NCBI RefSeq assembly: GCF_024585165.1
Contig: NZ_CP029008.1
Span: 4,340,001-4,404,000, forward strand
Source: Bradyrhizobium sp. WBOS07
Lineage (GTDB): Bacteria; Pseudomonadota; Alphaproteobacteria; Rhizobiales; Xanthobacteraceae
DNA: 64,000 bases
Reading direction: 5' to 3'
Under the pieces are notes generated by a model, which had not been told where the DNA came from, ran no database searches, and was given only the letters and a program-made list of their open reading frames with translations. Of this stretch, positions 54,364 to 62,185 are shown piece by piece; position 1 is the first letter of the stretch, and each line of letters begins with the position of its first letter. The translations under genes and the position numbers were made by a program.

Positions 54364-55628
54364 GTTCTCTCATCGCGGCTGATGCGGGCCGCAGCTTGAT
54401 CGGCGATGGCAGCGAGTGCGGCTTGCTCCAGGGGAAAATCCGCCGCGAGCCAAGCGTCCTCGGCGAGCGTCAACACGTGTCCGAGCGCGGGTCCTTCAGG
54501 CAGTCCGCGGGCGATGAAGTCGGCGGCCTTCAGCGGAAATTTTGGCGCCGTCCAGCGCTGCGGCAGCTCGGCGAGCGCGCGCCAGCGCGTCGAGGCGACA
54601 TCGCCGCCGCTCCGCGCCCAGCCCAGCAACACGCGATCGTGATAGCGCTCGGCACCGAGCCGGTAGAGCAGCCGCCGCGCATTGGCCTCGTCCTTGGTGG
54701 CGAGGCGCCACCAGCGGTGTCCCATCGAATCCAGCGCCTTGGTCTCGGCATTGGACAGCCGCAGGCGCGCGGCGACGCGCTTGGCATCCTCGGTCACGGC
54801 GACGGTCAGCGCGGCGAGGCGCCGCGTGCTGCCGGCGGCGAGGCCGAGCTCGCGCTCGACCGCGATCATCGTCGCCAGCGGTCCGGTGTAGACGACGCCG
54901 CCGACCAGCGTCTGCAGTAGGCCGCCCTCGGCCATCGCCAGCGCGGCCGCGGCCGCGCCCGATGCCACCAGGAGCTTCAGCATCTCCATCCGCACCCGCT
55001 CGGCCGAGAGGCTGGCAAGGCCGGCGCGGCCGCGGATGCAGGCGAGACAGCCGTCGCGGTCGGGATCGCCCGCGCCGAAAGCGGCGTGGATGCGGAAGAA
55101 GCGCAGGATGCGCAGATAGTCCTCGGCGATGCGCTGGTCGGGATCGCCGATGAAGCGGACGCGGCGCGCTTTGGCATCCGCGATGCCGCCGACATAATCG
55201 TAGACGACGCCCTTTGCGTCGGCCGACAGACCGTTCATGGTGAAGTCGCGCCGCTCGGCGTCCTTCACCCAGTCGCGGCCGAACGCGACCTTGGCCTTGC
55301 GGCCGAAAGTTTCGGTGTCCTCGCGCAGCGTCGTGACTTCATAGGGATGGCTGTCGATGACCAGCGTGACGGTGCCGTGATCGATGCCGGTCGGCACGCC
55401 CTTGATTCCGGCGGCCTTGGCACGTCGCATCACCTCCTCGGGCCGCGCTGTGGTCGCGATGTCGATGTCGCCAGGTTTGAGGCCGAGCAGCGCGTTGCGC
55501 ACCGCGCCGCCAACCACGCGCGCCTCCTCGCCGTCGGCATTGAGCAATTGCAGGACGCGCGCGGTCCCGCCCGAGATCAGCCAGGGCGCATCGGCAAGGA
55601 CCGGCGCGAGTAAAGGCTCCGCGCTCAT
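54360..55628 (-). CDS. cca: CCA tRNA nucleotidyltransferase/poly(A) polymerase-type
   Basis: Adds or repairs the 3' CCA of tRNAs. It has 422 residues from ATG 55628. The nucleotidyltransferase site shows RVVGGAVRNALLGLKPGDIDIATTARPEEVMRRA, with the GG and DxD pattern. RRDFTMNGLSAD, RFIGDPDQRIAEDYLRILRFFR and the Arg-rich region match class II enzymes. A longer frame to 55727 overlaps the neighbour and is unlikely. Operon order and overlaps imply coupled translation with TauE. Confidence 0.94.
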   Translation of the reverse strand: MSAEPLLAPVLADAPWLISGGTARVLQLLNADGEEARVVGGAVRNALLGLKPGDIDIATTARPEEVMRRAKAAGIKGVPTGIDHGTVTLVIDSHPYEVTTLREDTETFGRKAKVAFGRDWVKDAERRDFTMNGLSADAKGVVYDYVGGIADAKARRVRFIGDPDQRIAEDYLRILRFFRIHAAFGAGDPDRDGCLACIRGRAGLASLSAERVRMEMLKLLVASGAAAAALAMAEGGLLQTLVGGVVYTGPLATMIAVERELGLAAGSTRRLAALTVAVTEDAKRVAARLRLSNAETKALDSMGHRWWRLATKDEANARRLLYRLGAERYHDRVLLGWARSGGDVASTRWRALAELPQRWTAPKFPLKAADFIARGLPEGPALGHVLTLAEDAWLAADFPLEQAALAAIADQAAARISRDERT

Positions 55629-55638
55629 CGTGCTGCCC

Positions 55639-55902
55639 CTATTTTTCCACGCCCGGCACCAGCCGACCGTTCTCGATATGGGCGGGAACGTAGGTCGAGT
55701 CCGGCGGCGCGCCGGAGAACTCCGCAAGGCCGATCAAGCCCGCGATGACGAGCGCAAGCGCGACCAGGGTGAGGCGCGCGACGATGGTGACCGGCCAGGA
55801 CGAACGCGCGAACACACCGGAGCGGCTCGCGGCCAGGAACAGCGCATAGACGGCAAACGGGATGAGGAAGATTCCGATCTCGGTCAGAACCGTCCGGATC
55901 AT
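55639..55902 (-). CDS. DUF6111 family small membrane protein
   Basis: A protein of 87 residues with two membrane segments (about 5-25 and 42-62). It ends GAPPDSTYVPAHIENGRLVPGVEK, a pattern I associate with DUF6111. It overlaps the nudL stop by four bases (ATGA), and the cca start lies ten bases after its own stop. The function is unknown. Confidence 0.8.
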   Translation of the reverse strand: MIRTVLTEIGIFLIPFAVYALFLAASRSGVFARSSWPVTIVARLTLVALALVIAGLIGLAEFSGAPPDSTYVPAHIENGRLVPGVEK

Positions 55903-56570
55903 GACGAATAGATCCGCTCATACAGCACACGCAGCATTCCCGCCGTCGCCCCCCAGATGTAGCGCTCCGCGAACGGCATCGCGTAATAGGACCGCTCCAT
56001 GCCGCGGAATTCCTTGCTGTGCACCTGATGGTTCACCGGGTTCATCAGAAAGGATAGCGGCACCTCGAAGGCGTCATCAACCTCGGAATGGTTGATGGTG
56101 AGCGAGAAGCCCGGCCGGACCTTGGCCACCGTCGGCAGGATCCGGAAGCCGAACGCGGTGCCGTAGAGATCGAGATAGCCGAGCGGCTCGACGAAATCCC
56201 TGGACAGCCCGACCTCCTCCTCGGCCTCGCGCAGCGCCGCGTCCAGTGGCGAGGAATCGGTCGCGTCGATCTTGCCGCCGGGAAAGGCGACCTGGCCGGC
56301 ATGGTCGTTGAGATGCGCCGCGCGCTGCGTCAGCAGAATGGTCGGCTCGGGATGATCGACCACGGCGATCAGCACCGCCGCAGGGCGCACCGGCTGCTCG
56401 CGTGCGATGATCTCCAGCATCTTGTCGGTGCCGGGATCGCCCGAGGCGGGAATGATGTTGGGATCGTAGAGGCCGGCCGGCACGTCGAAGCCGAGCCTCG
56501 CCTTCGAGCGCGCGAAGAAATCCGCAGCGCCGAGCGCAACCTGGTCGCTCTTCAGGATAGGCTTGGTCAA
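55899..56570 (-). CDS. nudL: CoA pyrophosphatase (Nudix)
   Basis: Predicted to cleave coenzyme A to phosphopantetheine and 3',5'-ADP. It has 223 residues. The Nudix box is GGKIDATDSSPLDAALREAEEEVGL in parts (about 96-120), with the REAEEEVG core. AVLIAVVDHPEPTILLTQRAAHLNDHAGQVAFPGG is the CoA-type UPF0035 pattern. The start is a TTG at 56570, overlapping the DUF1285 stop. Part of a five-gene operon. Confidence 0.9.
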   Translation of the reverse strand: MTKPILKSDQVALGAADFFARSKARLGFDVPAGLYDPNIIPASGDPGTDKMLEIIAREQPVRPAAVLIAVVDHPEPTILLTQRAAHLNDHAGQVAFPGGKIDATDSSPLDAALREAEEEVGLSRDFVEPLGYLDLYGTAFGFRILPTVAKVRPGFSLTINHSEVDDAFEVPLSFLMNPVNHQVHSKEFRGMERSYYAMPFAERYIWGATAGMLRVLYERIYSS

Positions 56571-57178
56571 AGCGCGGCCCTCACCTGCTCCGCATCGGCC
56601 ATGGCGAAGAATTCGCCTGATGATTCGACGCCGAACATCGGCTGGCCATCGACCATCCGCTCCTCGCCCATGTCAACCAGATCGTAATAGAGCGCCCTCG
56701 TGACCTTGGCCCAGAGATCGGCTCGGACATGCAGGTAAGGCGTCAGCCCGCCGTCCGCCGCCTGCTCGAAGCGCAGCCGGTGCGCGGCATCGCAGCTGAC
56801 CCAGTCGTCGACATTGGTGCGGAAGCGCAGCACGCGATGGCCGCTCTCATCGTCCTTCTGCATCTCGACCGCCATGAACGGCGCATCGTCGACGCGGATG
56901 CCGACCTTCTCCACCGGTGTGACCAGGAAATGCTTGTCGCCCTCGCGCTTGAGGATGGTCGAGAACAGCCGCACCAAGGCGGGACGCCCGATTGGCGTGC
57001 CCAAGTAGAACCAAGTACCATCGGAGGCGATTCGGATGTCGAGATCGCCGCAAAACGGCGGATTCCACAGGTGCACCGGCGGCAGGCCCTTCTTGCCGCC
57101 TTCGGCATTGGCAGCATTCTTGGCGGCGGCAGTCAGCCCCTCGAGGCCACGATCGGCGCTCTGCCCTTGGTTCGCCAT
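56567..57178 (-). CDS. DUF1285 family protein
   Basis: A protein of 203 residues beginning at ATG 57178 (MANQGQSADRGLEG). The middle has HLWNPPFCGDLDIRIASDGTWFYLGTPIGRPALVRLFSTIL, characteristic of DUF1285, followed by EKVGIRVDDAPFMAVEMQ and a C-terminal ALYYDLVDMGEE. The function is unknown; structures of the family suggest a ligand-binding role. The upstream spacer to the divergent MoxR gene is about 256 bp. It leads the DUF1285-nudL-DUF6111-cca-TauE operon. Confidence 0.9.
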   Translation of the reverse strand: MANQGQSADRGLEGLTAAAKNAANAEGGKKGLPPVHLWNPPFCGDLDIRIASDGTWFYLGTPIGRPALVRLFSTILKREGDKHFLVTPVEKVGIRVDDAPFMAVEMQKDDESGHRVLRFRTNVDDWVSCDAAHRLRFEQAADGGLTPYLHVRADLWAKVTRALYYDLVDMGEERMVDGQPMFGVESSGEFFAMADAEQVRAAL

Positions 57179-57434
57179 GGTTTGCCCTGACTTTGTCTTT
57201 GGCACGATTGGTGCAGGTCTACGTTGTACTTGGGTGCGCGGTTCCATCCGGGATAGTCCGGTGTGGAGGTCGCCACTTCGTGATGCCGTACATAACCCGA
57301 AGCCGATAAGGTGGGGATAGGTTAATTCAACGAATACATGGCCTTCCTGCAAGCCTAGCATAGGCCCATGATTTGACGCGATGCGATGACATGACGGCCC
57401 AGACAGCCGCATGGCGGGCTGAAGGAGCGAACGG

Positions 57435-58433
57435 ATGGCGGAGAGTGTCGAGAAACTCGAGGACGGGATCGTCCGTTCGGCCGAGCAGGTGTCGAGCCAG
57501 ATTCGCGCCGCGAAGGATGCGATCGCCTCCGTCATCTTCGGCCAGGATCGCGTGATCGAAAACACGCTGGTCACCATCCTCTCCGGCGGCCATGCGCTGC
57601 TGATCGGCGTGCCCGGCCTCGCCAAGACCAAGCTGGTCGAGACCCTCGGCGTCACGCTCGGGCTCGATGCCAAGCGCATCCAGTTCACGCCCGATCTGAT
57701 GCCGTCGGACATTCTCGGCGCCGAGGTGCTGGACGAGAGCACCACGGGCAAGCGCGCCTTCCGCTTCATTTCGGGTCCGGTGTTCGCGCAGCTCTTGATG
57801 GCCGACGAGATCAACCGCGCCTCGCCGCGCACGCAGTCGGCACTGCTGCAGGCGATGCAGGAGCAGCACATCACCGTGGCCGGCGCGCGTCACGACCTGC
57901 CGAAACCATTCCACGTGCTGGCGACGCAAAACCCGCTGGAGCAGGAAGGCACCTATCCGCTGCCCGAAGCGCAGCTCGACCGCTTCCTGATGGAGATCGA
58001 CGTCGACTATCCCGATCGCGACGCCGAACGCCGCATCTTGTTCGAGACCACCGGCGCCGAGGAAACGCTGGCGAAGGGATCGATGAGCGCGGACGCGCTG
58101 ATCACCGCGCAGCGGCTGATCCGGCGCCTGCCGGTCGGCGATTCCGTCGTGGAGGCGATCCTGTCGCTGGTGCGCTCCGCCCGTCCGGGTCCCGACGCCG
58201 GCGAATCCGGCAAGTTCATCGCCTGGGGTCCCGGCCCGCGCGCCAGCCAATCCCTGATGCTGGCGGTGCGCGCGCGTGCGCTGATCGACGGCCGTCTGGC
58301 GCCCTCGGTCGACGACGTGCTCGACCTCGCCGAGCCCGTGCTGAAGCACCGCATGGCACTGACCTTCCAGGCGCGCGCCGAAGGCCGCACGATTCCGGAC
58401 GTGATCCGGCAATTGAAGACACGGATCGGTTGA
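57435..58433 (+). CDS. MoxR-family AAA+ ATPase
   Basis: A protein of 332 residues with a Walker A GVPGLAKTK (58-66), Walker B LLMADEINRA and sensor 1 FHVLATQNPLEQ. These are MoxR-type AAA+ motifs. MoxR proteins assist maturation of metalloproteins or of the VWA-domain partners encoded beside them. AAGGAG lies eight bases before ATG 57435. It overlaps the DUF58 gene by one base, so the two are coupled. Confidence 0.95.
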   Translation: MAESVEKLEDGIVRSAEQVSSQIRAAKDAIASVIFGQDRVIENTLVTILSGGHALLIGVPGLAKTKLVETLGVTLGLDAKRIQFTPDLMPSDILGAEVLDESTTGKRAFRFISGPVFAQLLMADEINRASPRTQSALLQAMQEQHITVAGARHDLPKPFHVLATQNPLEQEGTYPLPEAQLDRFLMEIDVDYPDRDAERRILFETTGAEETLAKGSMSADALITAQRLIRRLPVGDSVVEAILSLVRSARPGPDAGESGKFIAWGPGPRASQSLMLAVRARALIDGRLAPSVDDVLDLAEPVLKHRMALTFQARAEGRTIPDVIRQLKTRIG

Positions 58434-59377
58434 TGGCAGCGGAGAACGGGCACACGGCGAAGGAGGTCATCGCGATCCGACGTGCCGATGGCGAAAGCCG
58501 CACGCTCGCAGCTTCCTTGCCGCGCCTGGTGTTAGAGGCCCGCCGCATTGCCGCCAACGTCATCCACGGCCTGCACGGCAGGCGCCGCGCCGGCTCCGGC
58601 GAGAATTTCTGGCAATATCGCCGTTTCGTCTCCGGCGAGCCGGCGCAGAACGTCGATTGGCGTCGCTCGGCGCGGGATGACCTTCTCTATGTCCGCGAGC
58701 TCGAATGGGAAGCCTCGCACACGGTCTGGATCTGGCCCGACCGCTCGCCCTCGATGGCGTTCGCTTCGAAGACCGCGCGCGAGTCCAAGCTCGAGCGGAC
58801 GCTGATCGTCGCCTTCGCGCTGGCCGAGCTGCTGGTCTCCGGCGGCGAACGCGTCGGGATCCCCGGGCTGATGGCGCCGACGGCGAGCCGCAGCGTCATC
58901 GACAAGATGGCGCAGGCGATGCTGCATGACGATGCCGATCGGCTCAGCCTGCCGCCGTCCTTCGTGCCTGCTGCGCTCGCCGAGACGATCGTGCTGTCGG
59001 ATTTCTGGTCGCCGATCTCCGAGATCAGGACCACGCTCGCAGGGCTGTCCGGCTCGGGCGCGCACGGCACGCTGGTGCAGGTCGTCGACCCCGCCGAAGA
59101 ATCGTTTCCCTATTCCGGCCGTGTCGAGTTCGTCGAGCCCGAAGGGTTCGGCGTGATCACCGCCGGCCGCGCCGAGAGCTGGGCGCAGGATTACACCACG
59201 CGGCTCGCACTGCATCGCGACCAGATCCGCGCCGAGACGAGCAAGCTCGACTGGCTGTTCACGACGCACGCCACCGACCGCTCCGCCGCCGAGCTCTTGC
59301 TGTTCCTGCATGCCGGCATGCAGGTGAGCAAGTCGGGCGCCCGCACCACGACCATCAAGGCGGGGCCGGCCGCATGA
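58433..59377 (+). CDS. DUF58 family protein
   Basis: A protein of 314 residues. The DUF58 pattern is RRFVSGEPAQNVDWRRSARDDLLYVREL near residues 60-90, and a VWA-like region follows (HTVWIWPDRSPSMAF). It works with MoxR in many bacteria. It begins with ATG 58433 in TGATG, overlapping MoxR, and its own stop overlaps the start of the next gene by four bases. Confidence 0.92.
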   Translation: MAAENGHTAKEVIAIRRADGESRTLAASLPRLVLEARRIAANVIHGLHGRRRAGSGENFWQYRRFVSGEPAQNVDWRRSARDDLLYVRELEWEASHTVWIWPDRSPSMAFASKTARESKLERTLIVAFALAELLVSGGERVGIPGLMAPTASRSVIDKMAQAMLHDDADRLSLPPSFVPAALAETIVLSDFWSPISEIRTTLAGLSGSGAHGTLVQVVDPAEESFPYSGRVEFVEPEGFGVITAGRAESWAQDYTTRLALHRDQIRAETSKLDWLFTTHATDRSAAELLLFLHAGMQVSKSGARTTTIKAGPAA

Positions 59378-62178
59378 TGGGACTGCCGCTCGCCTTCACC
59401 CAACCGCTGCTTCTGATCGGCCTCGTCAGCCTGCCGGTGCTGTGGTGGCTCTTGCGCGTGATGCCGCCGCGGCCGCGCCGCATCGAGTTTCCGCCGACCC
59501 GCCTGTTGTTCGACATCGCCCCGCGCGAGGAGACGCCCTCGCGGACGCCATGGTGGCTGACCGCGCTGCGGCTGCTTGCGGCAGCGCTGGTGATCTTCGC
59601 CGCCGCCGGCCCGATCTGGAATCCGCAGACCGGCCTTGCCGGCAGCACGGCGCCGCTGATGATCGTGTTAGACGACGGCTGGAGCGCCGCATCGCACTGG
59701 GATGTCAGGATCAGGGCCGCCGACGAGCTGATCGCCAACGCCGACAACGACCGCCGCGCCATTGCGCTGGTGCCGCTGTCCGAGCCGAGCCGCGACATCA
59801 CCCTGATGCCGGCGGGCGCCGCGCGCGTCGCGCTGCGCCAGCTCGCGCCAAAGCCCTATTCGATCGACCGCGTCGACACGCTCGCCGCGATCGACCGCTT
59901 CCTGAAAGCCACCGGCGATTGCGAGATCGCCTGGCTGTCGGATGGCGTCGACACCGGCCGCGGCGAGGAATTCGTGGCCGGCCTCGGCAAGACCATCGGC
60001 GAGCGCAGCCTGACCATCTTCGATGGCGGCACCCCCTCGCCGCTGGCGCTGGTCGCAGCCGAGAACGCCGCCGCGAAGATGACGGTGAAGGTGCTGCGCA
60101 CCGACAGCGGCATCGTGGTCGGCACCGTGCGCGCGCTCGACCAGAAGGCCTCGCCGATCGGCGAAGCGCGGTTCTCGTTCGGCCCGCAGGACAAGGAGAC
60201 CGACGCCGCGTTTGATCTGCCGGTCGAGCTGCGCAACGACATCAACCGGCTCGAGATCTCGGGCGAGCGCTCCGCCGGCGCGGTGCAGCTGCTCGACAAG
60301 CGCTGGCGCCGCCGCGCCATCGGCATTGTCTCGGGCTCGACCAGCGAGACCGCGCAGCCGCTGCTGGCGCCGACCTTCTACCTCGCTCGTGCGCTGACGC
60401 CGTTCGCCGACGTCAGGCTCGCCGACAAGGGCTCGCCGCAGCAGGGCATCACACAATTTCTGGACCAGAAGCTGCCGATGATCATCCTCGCCGATGTCGG
60501 CACCATCGCGCCGGAGTTGCGCGAGCGCCTCAACGCCTGGATCGACCAAGGCGGCGTCCTGGTGCGGTTCGCAGGGCCCCGACTGGCGCAGGCCGAGGAC
60601 GACCTCGTGCCGGTCAAGCTGCGCAAGGGCGGCCGCACGCTCGGCGGCAGCCTGACCTGGGAGAAGCCGCAGCATCTGGCCTCCTTCGCGGCCGACGGCC
60701 CGTTCGCCGGCGTCGCGGTCCCCAGGGACGTCGCCGTCAGCCGCCAGGTGCTGGCCGAGCCTGACGCCGTGCTCGCGACCAAGAGCTGGGCCTCGCTGGA
60801 GGACGGCACGCCGCTCGTCACCGGCGAGCATCGCGGCAAGGGGCTGGTCAGCCTGTTCCACGTCAGCGCCGACATGCGCTGGTCGGATCTGCCGATGTCC
60901 GGCACCTTCGTCGAAATGCTGCGGCGGATCGTCGACATGTCCGGCTACACGTCCCAGCCCGGCGCAGGAATTGCCAGCGAAGCGACCACCGAGACGGTGG
61001 CGCCGCTGCACATCCTCGACGGTTTCGGTGCCTTCGGCCCGCCGCCGGCGACCGCAAAGCCGCTGCCCGCCGATTACCGCGACCGCGCCACATCAGATCA
61101 TCCGCCCGGGTTCTACGGCCCGGCCGAAGGACCGCTCGCCGTGAACACGCTTGCCAGCGCCGACCGCATCGCGGCCCTCAACACCACGAGCCTGCGCGCC
61201 CGGCACGCCACCTACACCAATGCCGAGCCGCGCGACCTGCGCGGCTGGCTGCTGTCGACGGCGCTCGCGCTGTTCCTGATCGACGCCATCATCGTCGCGG
61301 TGCTCGGCGGCGGCATCGCCGCGCTGCTGCGCCGCCGCGCCGCGCCCGCCATGATCGTGCTCGGCCTGCTGCTCACCACGCTCGCGCCGACGCCGTCACG
61401 CGCCGACGGCGCCGCGGACGATTTCGCGATGAAAGCGACGGCGCAAACCCGCCTCGCCTATGTCGTCACGGGCAATGCCGACGTCGATTCCATCGTCAAG
61501 GCGGGGATGAACGGGCTGACGCTGTTTTTGGCCCAGCGCACCGCGCTCGAGGCCGGCGATCCCGTCGGGATCGATCCGGCGCGCGACGAGCTCGCCTTCT
61601 TCCCGCTGATCTACTGGCCGATCGTGCCGGGCGCGCCGAAGCCGCCGCGGGACGCCATCAACAGGATCGATGCCTACATGAAGCAGGGCGGCACCGTGCT
61701 GTTCGACACCCGCGACGCGATCGAGGCACCGCCCGGCGCGAACGGGGCGTCGCAGACGCCGGGCATGCAGACCTTACGCGAGATTCTGTCGTCCCTCGAC
61801 GTGCCCGAGCTCGAGCCGGTGCCGCGCGAGCACGTGCTGACCAAGACCTTCTATCTGCTGCGCGACTTCCCCGGCCGCTTCGTCACCGGCCAGACCTGGG
61901 TCGAGACCCTGCCGCGCGACGAGGACGAGGACAGCGCGCAGCGGCCGGCGCGCGGCGGCGACGGCGTCTCGCCGATCATCATCACCTCGAACGACCTTGC
62001 CGGCGCCTGGGCGGTACGGCCCGACGGCCAGGCCATGCTGCCGGTGACCGGCGGCGACACCCGCCAGCGCGAATTCGCCTACCGCGCCGGCGCCAACATC
62101 GTGATGTACACCCTGACCGGCAATTACAAGGCCGACCAGGTGCACGCACCGGCCCTGATCGAACGGTTGGGGCAATAG
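59374..62178 (+). CDS. DUF4159 family membrane protein with BatA-like N-terminus
   Basis: A protein of 934 residues. The first 90 residues form a BatA-type N-terminus (LPLAFTQPLLLIGLVSLPVLWWLLRVMPP, then a second membrane segment near 65-85). Then comes a VWA-like extracytoplasmic part. Another membrane segment is near 620-660, followed by a Rossmann-like DUF4159 domain (about 690-934; FFPLIYWPIVPGAPKPPRDAINRIDAYMKQGGTVLFDTRD in parts). The exact function is unknown. It overlaps DUF58 by four bases (ATGA), and the next gene starts seven bases after its stop. Confidence 0.9.
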   Translation: MMGLPLAFTQPLLLIGLVSLPVLWWLLRVMPPRPRRIEFPPTRLLFDIAPREETPSRTPWWLTALRLLAAALVIFAAAGPIWNPQTGLAGSTAPLMIVLDDGWSAASHWDVRIRAADELIANADNDRRAIALVPLSEPSRDITLMPAGAARVALRQLAPKPYSIDRVDTLAAIDRFLKATGDCEIAWLSDGVDTGRGEEFVAGLGKTIGERSLTIFDGGTPSPLALVAAENAAAKMTVKVLRTDSGIVVGTVRALDQKASPIGEARFSFGPQDKETDAAFDLPVELRNDINRLEISGERSAGAVQLLDKRWRRRAIGIVSGSTSETAQPLLAPTFYLARALTPFADVRLADKGSPQQGITQFLDQKLPMIILADVGTIAPELRERLNAWIDQGGVLVRFAGPRLAQAEDDLVPVKLRKGGRTLGGSLTWEKPQHLASFAADGPFAGVAVPRDVAVSRQVLAEPDAVLATKSWASLEDGTPLVTGEHRGKGLVSLFHVSADMRWSDLPMSGTFVEMLRRIVDMSGYTSQPGAGIASEATTETVAPLHILDGFGAFGPPPATAKPLPADYRDRATSDHPPGFYGPAEGPLAVNTLASADRIAALNTTSLRARHATYTNAEPRDLRGWLLSTALALFLIDAIIVAVLGGGIAALLRRRAAPAMIVLGLLLTTLAPTPSRADGAADDFAMKATAQTRLAYVVTGNADVDSIVKAGMNGLTLFLAQRTALEAGDPVGIDPARDELAFFPLIYWPIVPGAPKPPRDAINRIDAYMKQGGTVLFDTRDAIEAPPGANGASQTPGMQTLREILSSLDVPELEPVPREHVLTKTFYLLRDFPGRFVTGQTWVETLPRDEDEDSAQRPARGGDGVSPIIITSNDLAGAWAVRPDGQAMLPVTGGDTRQREFAYRAGANIVMYTLTGNYKADQVHAPALIERLGQ

Positions 62179-62185
62179 GATCGAG